From positions 8,643,591 to 8,707,590 of the forward strand of contig NW_004955416.1 of NCBI RefSeq assembly GCF_000276665.1: a DNA stretch of 64,000 nt. Reading direction: 5' to 3'. Positions 56,401 to 64,000 of the stretch are shown here, in pieces. The notes beneath the pieces were generated by a model. That model saw only the letters and a list, made by a program, of their open reading frames with translations. It was not told the DNA's origin and did not search any database. The stretch comes from Chinchilla lanigera. Its lineage: Eukaryota; Chordata; Mammalia; Rodentia; Chinchillidae. Made by a program: the position numbers and the translations under genes. Numbering within the stretch: position 1 is the first letter of the stretch; each line of letters opens with the position of its first letter.

Positions 56401-58673
56401 AATTAAAAATGTCTGTGGATATTTAAAAGTAGTGGGGGAAAAATCTTAAAATTTGCAAAAGGTAAGGCATGAGTTACCAGACTGGATTCTAAAGCAACAT
56501 GAGCTGTTGCATACCCTGAAGTTAAGCTGGAGGAGAGAGATACCATATGCCAAGGAGGTCACTGAAGGGACAAAGAGACTTCTTGCCACCAAGCATTAGG
56601 CCCAGGAAGCTTGAGGACATATTGTGGGAGCCACAGGCAAGTGGATTTATAAACCAGTTAGCATAACTGCCCTGGGGGACTGGAACAAAGTGGCTTGCTG
56701 TTCTGGACAGAGAGGAAGCAGCTTGCACCAGGAAGAAAGGATAAAGAACGGTGACTCACACAAGAACTGTGTGACCTCAGTTTCGCTGAGCAACACGGGA
56801 GAAATGCATGTGCCTACACTGGGACGGAAGGTGAGCAGACAGGAAATGGGATGGAGGTCCTACGGATGGGGCAGTGGCAGCCAGGGACGCACCTCTTTTA
56901 TGCAGAAGAGATGCTACTGTGGGTATGAAGAAGGCTGCTAAGGAGCAAGGAGGAGAGGTCAGGAGGTTTGTGGCTCTCCCCAGTACCATCCTCCGGGAAG
57001 CCCTGCCTGCCTGTCCCCAGTGGGCACCTCATTGCCCCTGCAGAACACAGCACCCACAGCACATGTCCCTGCCTCCCCACTCCTTCCCTGAGGCTGGGCT
57101 CTTCAGCCCTGCCTCAGGTGTTGAGTCCTGTTGGCTGAATGAGGCAGAGCAGGATGGCCTACAGAGGGTCGACCCTGTGCTGAGGCCAGACAAAAGCCAC
57201 GAGGACTGAAGTACGGGATGTGGGTTCTTTGATACCCCAAGACCAGGCAAAGCTGGGCTGACCTCACTTCCTGACCAGACCCCAGTGGGTCTGGAGATGC
57301 AGCCTGTGGGCTGGCATGAGCAGAAGATGGCCCAGAGCAGAAGGCTGGGCTGCCAGCCAGGCGGCTGATGTTCAGCCCCAGGTTTATCAGGAATGAATTA
57401 GGCGACCGCGGAGAGCCCTTAGCCTACTGTGCCTTGTGAAATAGGGGGTCAGCATGGACTTCTGGATCCCTTTGCTGCTCATCAGGGTCACCGGGATGCA
57501 TCTCTTTTGACACAGGGGATTTTACGTGCATACTTTTAAGGACACACGGGGACAGGTTTCTGAGGACCGGCGACCAGGTCTGTGACTCTAGAAATGCTTC
57601 TGGTATTAGAGGACAATAATTTCATGCAATGTATACAGATTTTCTAAAGAACTCTTTTTTCCTTATACTTCCTCTTTGAGGGGTGACATGCTTCTCTTTC
57701 TTCAGAGACAGGACTGACTGCTGTTGGAGGGGTCAGCAGATTGCCACCCACCCCACAGGGCACATGTGCCAGGGGCTTCTGAGAGGCTGGGCTAGGGCCA
57801 AAACATGCAGGTGTACAGCTATAGCACAGAGAGGAGGCAGGCGCGTCCCCAAGCCAGCGCACACTCTAGGCTAGGCTGGGCCAACCATCCTCCCAGGGCT
57901 CCTCTGTGTTCAGGAGGTGACATGAGCTCTAGCCTCAGGTGTGTGCTTCCTACGGGTGGCCTCTAAGTGCCCTACTGGTTCCTCCAAGGCCACCTCCCTC
58001 AGGTTCAGCTGGTTTCGCACTTTGCCACGGGAGCAAACTGCCACACCGAATCCTCAGAAGCACCCTATGAAGTGTCCTTGTCGGCTCCAGTTTAAAGATT
58101 GGAAAACAAGCTTAGAGGAGCCAAACCCTTGGCCCAAGATCACAGAGCCAGAACTGGGATGTTCGGAGGGCTCCTCGATCTTACCCTGTCTTATGTCCCA
58201 TCCCTAAGCCTCTGGGATGGAGCACCCAGCCCAGGCATAACCTGGGCATGGCCGGCTTACCTTGGCCAGCCTGGCTCGCTTGATGAGGTCATTGAGCTTG
58301 CGCACTGCGGCCTTCTGGGGGAGGCTCTGGATGTCTCTGAAGAGGTCCTGGGCTTCAGCCTCGAAGAGCCGGCGGTTATCCGTGTTCTGCAGGGGCTGCG
58401 CCCAGAAGGAGCCGATGTAGACCCGAAGCACCTCGGGCGTGTTGATGACCTTGCCCAGGGACCACATGAGGGCCCCATAGACCCGCATCAGCTGCTGTGT
58501 GTCCACTTGGTCGGCCTTGTTCAGCACCACGCGGATCTTATCATCCTGGCCCCGGAAAGCCTTGATGGCCTCTGAGAACTCATCCGAGATGTCCAGTTTG
58601 TGAGCATCGAAGAGCAGGATGATCCTGTCGACCCGCTCAGCAAACCACTGCAGTACCTGGCAGAAGTCATACC
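43640..58673 (-). CDS. EHD4: EHD4, EH-domain-containing ATPase, last three coding exons (5' part outside window)
   Basis: EHD4 is a dynamin-related ATPase that tubulates membranes and works in endocytic recycling and early-endosome traffic. Three coding exons were found on the minus strand: 58261-58673 (second half of the G domain), 49246-49410 (helical region) and 43640-44176 (linker and EH domain, stop TAG 43642-43640). Together they give 371 residues, about 171-541 of a 541-residue family member, nearly identical to human EHD4 as I recall it. The first exon present starts in phase 1 and needs a G from upstream to complete Gly. The initiator, P-loop and DxxG motif therefore lie beyond position 64000. 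SPTBN5 follows on the same strand about 3.5 kb downstream. Confidence 0.95.
44838..44880. repeat. (CA)n microsatellite
   Basis: About 21 uninterrupted CA units in an EHD4 intron. Confidence 0.97.
44938..45135 (+). mobile_element. B1-ID chimaeric SINE, nearly full length
   Basis: AGCCAAGCATGGTGGCACAG, CCTGTAATCCCAGCATTCTG, GTGACTAAGTGATTTAGTAC, then a linker and the ID part GGTCTAGGGATGTAGCTAAG, GGGTTCAATCTCCAGTACTG. It is the clearest example in the window of the B1-linker-ID architecture. Confidence 0.92.
49246..49410 (-). CDS. EHD4: EHD4 exon: helical region
   Basis: A 165-nt, 55-codon exon in phase 0 at both ends: [20 protein letters not shown] at the start and [15 protein letters not shown] at the end. 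It forms part of the helical domain that packs on the G domain and reaches the membrane-contact tip. Acceptor CCCTCAG and donor GTAACT are visible. Confidence 0.97.
52247..52325 (+). mobile_element. ID SINE
   Basis: GTTGAGGATGTAGCTCAGTG, GTAGAGTACTTGCCTAGCAT, GTGAGAGGCCCTAGATTTGA: the tRNA-derived ID body with recognisable A-box and B-box regions. A retroposed copy, not a tRNA gene. Confidence 0.92.
53452..53480. repeat. (TG)n microsatellite
   Basis: About 14 TG units in an EHD4 intron. Confidence 0.95.
53745..53885 (+). mobile_element. B1-ID chimaeric SINE, 5'-truncated
   Basis: CCAGCCTGGGTGACTTAGTA, GAGACCTTGCCTTAAAATAA, then the ID part ACTTGGGGATGTAGTTCAGT and GAGTCAATCCCCAGTATGG. Confidence 0.88.
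54828..54985 (+). mobile_element. B1 SINE
   Basis: GTAGTGGTGCGTGCTGGTAA, CAGCACTTGGGAGGCTGAAG, GTCTAGGCTACATAGTAAAA, ACCTTGCCTCAAAAAAACAA. Confidence 0.9.
55595..55715 (+). mobile_element. B1 SINE, shortened
   Basis: CGCCTATAATCCCAGTGATT, GGGAGGCTGAGCAGGAGGAT, CTGGGCTACACAGTGAGACT, GTCTCAAAAACAG. Confidence 0.88.
55825..55915 (+). mobile_element. ID SINE, diverged
   Basis: GCGGGTGGTGGACAGCGCAC, TGGTAGAGCGTGGTACCCAG, GGCCCTGGGTTTGGCCCCCA, then an A-rich tail. The 5' part is atypical. Confidence 0.75.
58020..58165 (+). repeat. MIR SINE remnant
   Basis: TTTAAAGATTGGAAAACAAG, CCAAGATCACAGAGCCAGAA and CTGGGATGTTCGG follow MIR order. It ends about 95 bases from EHD4 coding sequence (exon at 58261). 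Confidence 0.7.
58261..58673 (-). CDS. EHD4: EHD4 exon: C-terminal half of the G domain
   Basis: A 413-nt exon beginning [20 protein letters not shown] and ending LIKRARLAK before GTAAGC. It contains the nucleotide-specificity motif NKAD in [20 protein letters not shown], and [12 protein letters not shown], typical of EHD proteins. Acceptor ACCCAG|GGTATGAC leaves two bases that complete Gly with the previous, unseen exon. Confidence 0.97.
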
Positions 58674-59725
58674 CTGGGTGGAGAGAAGGGCATGTCAGTG
58701 TGCCTGACAGCTTTGGGGTGAGTGGTTATGGGGATACTCAGGAAACAACGTGGGCTCCAGCAACTGCCGAGGAGAAAACCTCATTTTGAAGTTAGAAGCA
58801 ACAGAGGCCCTAGGACCTGAAAATCATCTAAATGGGGCTCCCTGGTGAATGCTGGGCACGGGGGGAGACTGCCTGTGGAAGGGAGGGGGAGTAAAACGGT
58901 GCTCCAGGTCACTCTGATCAAGCATTGCAGTCTGGCAATTCCATCTAGTGCCTGTGAGTCTCTGATTCACCTAGGGAAGTCCTTCCATCGCTGATCTGTG
59001 GAAGCACCAGTCATGGGGAAGCTCTTACTCCTGCCAGGCCTCCCTCTTCTGAAAGTCCCTGAGAGGAAGAAGAGACCCTGAAAGGCACGTGGGGTCACAA
59101 AGGGTATCCAGCAGGCACAGGAGAGGGGGCATCAGCGTCTCGAAGCCCAAGATAGTAGAGTGTCGAGGAAGTCAAAGGTTGGCCTGGTCAAAGCTGTGAC
59201 TGATATTTGTCATTTGGACTATTTATAGTTTACATGTTATAAATATTTTGAAAAATGGTGTCTCACAGCAGTTCTGTGAAATCGTTCCTTGCCAATTCCT
59301 CTTTTAAAATAGCCAGGCCTACAACAAGTTCCATTGAGCCCACTCTGGCCATCTACCAATATGCTCCAAACCAAGCAGCTAAATAAACACTTCATTTAGC
59401 CCAAGGTCAAGACTTTCTGGCCTTTCCCTAGGGAGGCAGATTCCCACGAGTGGCAAATGAGATGAAGCTGGTCTCCCAAGGTTTATTTTTATATCCAGAT
59501 GATTAGCTGCAGAAACCTAGGCTGAGAGGCTACCTTTTCTAACCCCTTCTCCACTGGTGTTTCCTCTTTCCTCTCCATTCTGAAAACTTCCAAATATATC
59601 GAAATCTAGAGAATAACATAATGATGCAGATGGACCTACCTGGTAATGAGAATGAATTTTGACATGGTGCCTTGTTTATTTCAGATGCTTTGCAACATCA
59701 AGCCTAGTTTAAAATTCAGATTAAC

Positions 59726-59836
59726 AGGGGCTGGGGCTTGAGCTCAGCGGTAGAATGCTTGCCTAGCAGATGTGAGGCCCAGGGTTTGGCTCTCGGCACC
59801 AAAAAATTACCACCTCCCCCGCAAAAAAACCAAGGC
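59726..59836 (+). mobile_element. ID SINE with target duplication
   Basis: GGGGCTGGGGCTTGAGCTCA, GCGGTAGAATGCTTGCCTAG, GGCCCAGGGTTTGGCTCTCG, and an A-rich tail. Flanked by AAAATTCAGATTAAC (59711-59725) and AAAATTCAGATAAC (from 59837). Confidence 0.93.
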
Positions 59837-60473
59837 AAAAATTCAGATAACAAAATATCATACGGGGGCAAGACTGAATTGGATTTTCATTCATCAACAC
59901 ATACAAATCTAGGAAAAAAACCAAAAAAATCAAACAAAAAACTGTTGAGTAAAAAAGTGAGTTTTGAAGGGATGAGTACAGCACGATAATGTCCATGTAA
60001 AATATTAAAATACAAAATAATACTCAGCCATCTATGGGTATGGACCACAGCACAAATGAATCCAAAGACATCCATATTAGCTGAGGACACTGGACGGCTG
60101 TGGGATGGAGGGACTGAGGCCAGGCGGATGAGGACACGCCCAAGGAGAACAATCTACTAGTGAAAATAATGGCGTCCACAGACGAATGTACTCATGTATT
60201 TGAAGAACAGGTACAGGAGAAGCGGCTGTACCAGTAAACCAGAGTTAGATATGTTTTTAACAATAAAAATTCAGAAGTGCCGAAGCCCCTGTGTCCCCTT
60301 CCTAGTCCTTTTTTCCCTTCTGTTCCAGGGAAACTAGCCCGTGTGTGCAGATGCCACCAGGCACTTTTGAGATGTCCGGTTCCTGCTTTTCACTTGTCTA
60401 GTCTGTCTCGGTGCAGCATTCCGAGGAAGACAAAGGCAGTGCTTGGAAGTGGGGACATAGTTATTTTCATCTT

Positions 60474-60770
60474 CTTTTTTTTTGTCTTTTTGAGATAGGG
60501 TTTGGCCATGTAGTTCAGGCTGGCCTTGAATTCCCAGTGATCTCCCTGCCTCAGCCTCCTGCGTGCTGGGATTATAGGTGTATGCCACCACATCTGGCTC
60601 TATTCTCATCTCTCTCTCTCTCTCTCTCTTTTGGGATAGGGTCTCACTCTGTAGTCCAGCTGGCCTTGAACTCACTAGGTAGCCTAGGTTGGCCTCATAC
60701 TTACAGCAATCCTCCTGCCTCAGCCTCCCAAGTGTTAGGATTACAGGTGTGTGCCACCATGCCCAGACTC
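60474..60770 (-). mobile_element. Two antisense B1 SINEs separated by (TC)n
   Basis: First B1 at about 60474-60600 (TTTTGAGATAGGGTTTGGCC, CTCCCTGCCTCAGCCTCCTG). A (TC)n run follows at about 60609-60630. Second B1 at about 60632-60770 (GGGATAGGGTCTCACTCTGT, CTCCTGCCTCAGCCTCCCAA). Confidence 0.92.
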
Positions 60771-61157
60771 ATATTCTCATCTCTTTTGGTAGCCAGTTTA
60801 GATCAGAGGAGAACTAAAGACTTACTGAATGTGCACACATGAATATGTAAAGATTGAGAGTCAATATTTTACTCAAGAGTTCTGTCCCTGCAAGGCCCCA
60901 GTTTGTGCCGCACTGTCACCTGACCCTGACACTGACTTGTGTACAAGGCAACCCCAGGCCACAAGTCACAGCGGCAGAGCCTCAGCAGAGAAGTGGACTC
61001 GCTGTGCCCTGGGGCCACCCACAGGAGGACCTGCAGGGGGGCTGCTTTTGTAGCAGCGATGGTAGTTTCCCTTTGTTCTAAAAAGCTACCAACTGATGGT
61101 TAGATGGTACACCTGAGAATTGAGGAAACAGAATTTAAGTAGGCTTATTTTAAAACA

Positions 61158-61310
61158 GATTTTTTTTTTTTTTTAGATAGGGTCTTGCTATATAGTGTAG
61201 GCTGGCCTTGAACTCACTCAATGTAGGCTGGCCTTGAACTCATGGCAGTCCTCCTGCTTCAGCCTCCTGAGTGCTGGGATTACAGGTGTGTGTCACCACC
61301 CCCGTCTTAA
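61158..61310 (-). mobile_element. B1 SINE, antisense, with internal duplication
   Basis: A T-run and AGATAGGGTCTTGCTATATA, then TGTAGGCTGGCCTTGAACTC twice (about 61196 and 61222), then CTCCTGCTTCAGCCTCCTGA. This is the B1 quasi-duplicated region in near-identical form. Confidence 0.9.
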
Positions 61311-61317
61311 AAAATGT

Positions 61318-61490
61318 ATTTAAAGGGAAGCTGAGCAGGGGGATCCTAAGTCTGAGTCCTCCCTGGGCAGCTAGCAACTTAGGGAAATTCTGTCTCCAAA
61401 TTTAAAAAAATAAAAAATCAGAAAGGGCTGGGATGCAGTTCATTACGAAGGCCCTGGGTTTAATCCCCTGTATAAAAACACACAAACAAA
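61318..61490 (+). mobile_element. B1-ID chimaeric SINE, 5'-truncated
   Basis: GGGAAGCTGAGCAGGGGGAT, GCAACTTAGGGAAATTCTGT, a linker, then the ID part GGGCTGGGATGCAGTTCATT and CCTGGGTTTAATCCCCTGTA. Confidence 0.85.
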
Positions 61491-61564
61491 CAAGCAATTT
61501 AAAAATTCATGAAAGCTTCCCTGCCTTTGCCCATGCTGGGCCTTGGCAAAGCCTTCCTCTAGCG

Positions 61565-61646
61565 AAGTGATGGCGAACCTGTTAGAGCTTTCAAACGATA
61601 ACAGACAGCCTGCTGTGGCACGCACGCCACAGGTTTGTCACCACTA
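61565..61646 (+). mobile_element. 82-bp hAT-like MITE, copy 2
   Basis: Starts AAGTGATGGCGAACCT and ends AGGTTTGTCACCACTA, which are near-perfect inverted ends. The interior contains TTAGAGCTTTCAA, ACAGCCTGC and GTGGCAC, as does copy 1 read in reverse. Flanks share CTAGC (upstream TCTAGCG, downstream GCTAGCC), a possible target duplication remnant. The element is non-coding and far too short for a transposase. It lies in an EHD4 intron. Confidence 0.8.
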
Positions 61647-62019
61647 AGGAGCTAGCCTCAGTTCTAGTTTTCAAAACACTTGGGCTAAATTTGATTAAGT
61701 GACATTTTACTTAACTTTAAGCCTCCATCTTCTCACCTGTAAATCGGGTTGTTGAGCAACAGCACAAGAACACGTTTTTGATGTGCTTAACAGTGTTACT
61801 TGCAGCCAACGTGAGCTATTATTATTATTATGTTGTTGTTGTTGTTGTTTCTTTTCTCCCTTCCTCTCCAGAGGAGGACTCAACTGCTCCCTCTTCTGAG
61901 CTCTCAGAACCCCTGCTTGTGTCTCCAAGACACAACTACCCAGGGCGTTAAATGCAGATGGATGTCCTGGTCCCTCGTTAGAGTCTACACTCATAGTCAC
62001 ACGGAGCAGAGGGCAGTAT

Positions 62020-62225
62020 GCGGGCTTTAGACCTGGACGGCCTGGGGTCTCATCCAGGTCCTACCACTTATTAGTTGTATGACCCCAGGCAAATTACCTA
62101 ACTTCTCTGAGCCTCCTTCCCTCGTCTATAAAATTGGTCTAATAATAACGTCCACATATCTCATGAACCTGCAGCATTAATATAAATGAGGCACTCAGAG
62201 TTGTCTTGGCACCTAGCCAGCTGTC
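62020..62225 (+). repeat. MIR SINE, well preserved
   Basis: GACGGCCTGGGGTCTCATCC, CTACCACTTATTAGTTGTAT, GACCCCAGGCAAATTACCTA, ACTTCTCTGAGCCTCC, then AAAATTGGTCTAATAATAAC: the MIR consensus in order over about 200 bp. Confidence 0.92.
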
Positions 62226-62391
62226 AAAATGGTGCCATGTGAAAACTCTGGATCTAGAAAAGGACAGAGAGGGGACAGTCCGTGTTTACTGCAGGATGCC
62301 TAGCTGGGGAGAAGTACAGTCTGCAGCCAGCGGGAGGAAATCAGGGTACAGATGACCATACAGTGATGATCAAGATAACTGAAAGAATCAG

Positions 62392-62475
62392 TGGTACCTC
62401 GCTTCACTAACACTTTTGTTTGTGAACAATTTGGTTCACAAACAGAAGTGTTTGGCAAAATTTCGCTTTCATTTG
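62392..62475. mobile_element. Degraded DNA-transposon end with 17-bp hairpin
   Basis: Starts CAGTGGTACCTCGCTTCACT, which has the spacing of pogo/Tigger-type terminal repeats. It contains arms CACTTTTGTTTGTGAAC (62411-62427) and GTTCACAAACAGAAGTG (62434-62450), pairing at 16 of 17 positions around loop AATTTG. I could not find the opposite terminus, so the class is uncertain. Confidence 0.5.
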
Positions 62476-63774
62476 TGGACTTTGCATCGGATGACGGTTA
62501 CAACTGTTGCCATCCTCCCCACACAGAGACGGAGGAGAACGTCCTTTCCAGAATCACGGAACAAATTAATTTCATGAACCGAACCACTATACTCAGAAAA
62601 CAGATAATAAAAGAGTCTAAATAAACAAAAATTCACTGATTTCATAAGTCGGGCAGTGGACTCACAACCCTGGTGGCATTCCTTCACTTTGCTTGTGACA
62701 GGGTTCTATCAGTTGGTCTAAAGCACCAGGGTTGTTCCTAAAATAAATCTCACTCCAATCACAGACACTTCCTGGGAAGTCTTTCAGGGAAGTCCTGTGC
62801 ACACTCAGGCTGGCTGAGGTGACTCGGGCATGCATTTAGACCCAGGAGGATGAGGAAAATGACCTTTCCCAAAGCTTTTGTTACAGAGGGCGAGCGGGTC
62901 CCCACAGCACTGGAAGTCAGCCACACTGCGCCACACAGGCCTGGGAAAGGTAAAAAGCCATCAGACTGCATGTGGCATTCAGCTTGGGTACACAGGGTTT
63001 TAAAATGAGGAGTTGAAATGTTTGGTCTGGACACACACTGCTTAGTTCTTACGGGCAGCCCAGTCCACATATGTACCTACCCAGCACCCACTGCTGACAG
63101 AACGACTCAGCCTGAGCCCTGACCGTCCTGAGAGAAGCCACCCCTGCTGTCTTGTGTTTACAGTTCCCTGTGTCACCTCAATTCTCGCTGTCACCCTGCT
63201 GGCTGAGGTGCCCCAAGGTCTGGTTCTTTCTTTGGGGCTGCAGACCCAGGACAGTGCGCCCCAAGAGCAGCTTCTGGAGAAATGTTTTCTGTGGAAGAAC
63301 ACCCTCAAAATGCCCATGATTGGCTTTACATAGTGTTTTGGAATGTGTTTGTCAAAAATTTGGAAATACATTGACCAACTTCTGGGAATTAACAAGATAC
63401 TTCAAATCGAAAGTCCAAAAATGACTAATAATTATCAAATGCCCAGGATGTGCTTGGAACTGTCACCAAGAAACATTTATAAAACTCAGCTTGCTAGCTT
63501 TATCCTTAAGAGCCCCAGATTAGAAACAAGCTGCAAGTGACACGCCGGCACATCGTGACGTGAAGGGAAGGAGCTGTCACCGAAGAGCCTGTACACAGCG
63601 ATTCCACGTATAACAATCCCTAGAACAGGCAAAGCCAAAGGAGGCCACGGAAAGCAGGTCAGTGCTGCCTGTGGCTAGGACGGGGTTGTTACTGGCTGCT
63701 AGTGGCTTGAACAAGGGGAATCTTCTTGGGGTGATGGAGGTTCTACGCCATCAGCTTAGTAACTTTCCTTGTTG

Positions 63775-64000
63775 CTAGGACATCGAACTTCGCACCAGCA
63801 ACTTGAAGGAAGAGAGTTTTATTTTAGCTCACAGTTTCAGATGTTTCCGTACAGGGTCCGCAGGCTCAAAAAACCTGGCTTGGGCAGAGGGAAGCTGCTC
63901 ATGGCATGGTGGCCGGCAAGCGGAGAGGGAAGGAGGCGCAGGGAAGGAGAGATATGCCTCCAGGGCACGCCCTCAGGGACCTACTTCAAACCAGACCCCC
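63775..64000 (-). repeat. Possible LTR-type repeat at the right edge
   Basis: GAAGGAAGAGAGTTTTATTT, TTAGCTCACAGTTTCAGATG and AGAGGGAAGCTGCTCATGGC resemble common rodent repeat text that I associate with MaLR-type LTRs. Assigned from memory only; the element runs off the window. Confidence 0.4.

Larger units (their letters stand above)
49411..58260 (-). other. EHD4 intron (8.85 kb)
   Basis: Holds ID, B1 and MIR elements listed separately. An L2-like remnant lies near 49560-49930 (GGACATGGACAGAGGTGCAG), with MIR-like pieces near 52110-52180, 52880-53010, 55420-55560 and 58020-58165. A direct duplication GGTGGTGAGCCCTAGG lies at about 52825-52856. From about 50.0 to 52.1 kb and from 56.0 to 58.0 kb no element was recognised. 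No exon seen. Confidence 0.55.
58674..64000 (-). other. EHD4 intron running off the right edge
   Basis: No G-domain exon with the P-loop or DSPG motif was found here, so the upstream EHD4 exons lie further right. The stretch holds ID, B1, B1-ID and MIR elements, the second MITE copy and a hairpin-bearing DNA-transposon remnant, all listed separately. From about 58.7 to 59.7 kb I recognise nothing. Confidence 0.7.

Noticed and set aside
44200..64000. Additional protein-coding gene inside EHD4 introns
   Set aside because: All open frames are short, lack recognisable domains, or derive from SINEs and LINEs. No consistent splice-joined reading was found.
1..64000. CRISPR arrays, operons, prokaryotic-type defence or mobile systems
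   Set aside because: The window is vertebrate nuclear DNA with spliced genes and SINEs. No regularly spaced repeats or prokaryotic gene organisation is present.

Overview
The window is mammalian nuclear DNA. Dispersed B1 (7SL-derived) and ID (tRNA-derived) SINEs, and chimaeras of the two, point to a rodent. The B1-plus-ID dimers look like those of squirrel-, dormouse- or beaver-type rodents rather than mouse or rat; this placement is inference. Both protein genes lie on the minus strand, in an arrangement I recall from human 15q15.1 (EHD4 followed by SPTBN5).

Positions 1019-40071 hold what looks like a complete SPTBN5 gene (beta-V, or beta-heavy, spectrin), read right to left. I could follow 66 coding exons by splice signals, reading phase and remembered similarity to the human protein. 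All exon phases join without a frameshift, and the exon lengths sum to 10,980 nt (3,659 residues), close to the 3,674 residues I recall for human. The order is two calponin-homology domains (35.5-40.1 kb), about 30 spectrin repeats (2.7-34.7 kb), a pleckstrin-homology domain (1.8-2.6 kb) and a short tail. Three introns need a GC rather than GT donor to keep frame. The introns hold SINEs, an MLT1-type LTR, an 80-bp hAT-like MITE, a retroposed U2 snRNA fragment inside one copy of a 131-bp duplication, and one 140-base assembly gap.

Positions 40.1-43.1 kb are the intergenic stretch: the presumed SPTBN5 promoter side and the end of EHD4. No exon is visible there.

Positions 43640-58673 hold the last three coding exons of EHD4, an EH-domain dynamin-like ATPase of endocytic recycling. 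The 5' exons, with the P-loop, lie beyond the right edge. The rest of 44-64 kb is EHD4 intron filled with B1, ID, MIR and L2-like remnants, a second copy of the hAT-like MITE and a hairpin-bearing DNA-transposon remnant.

The two genes have no obvious operational link beyond proximity. One encodes a membrane-cytoskeleton scaffold and the other a membrane-remodelling ATPase. I found no previously undescribed multi-gene system. The most unusual signals are the GC-AG introns, the MITE pair and the U2 insertion with its paralogous empty site.
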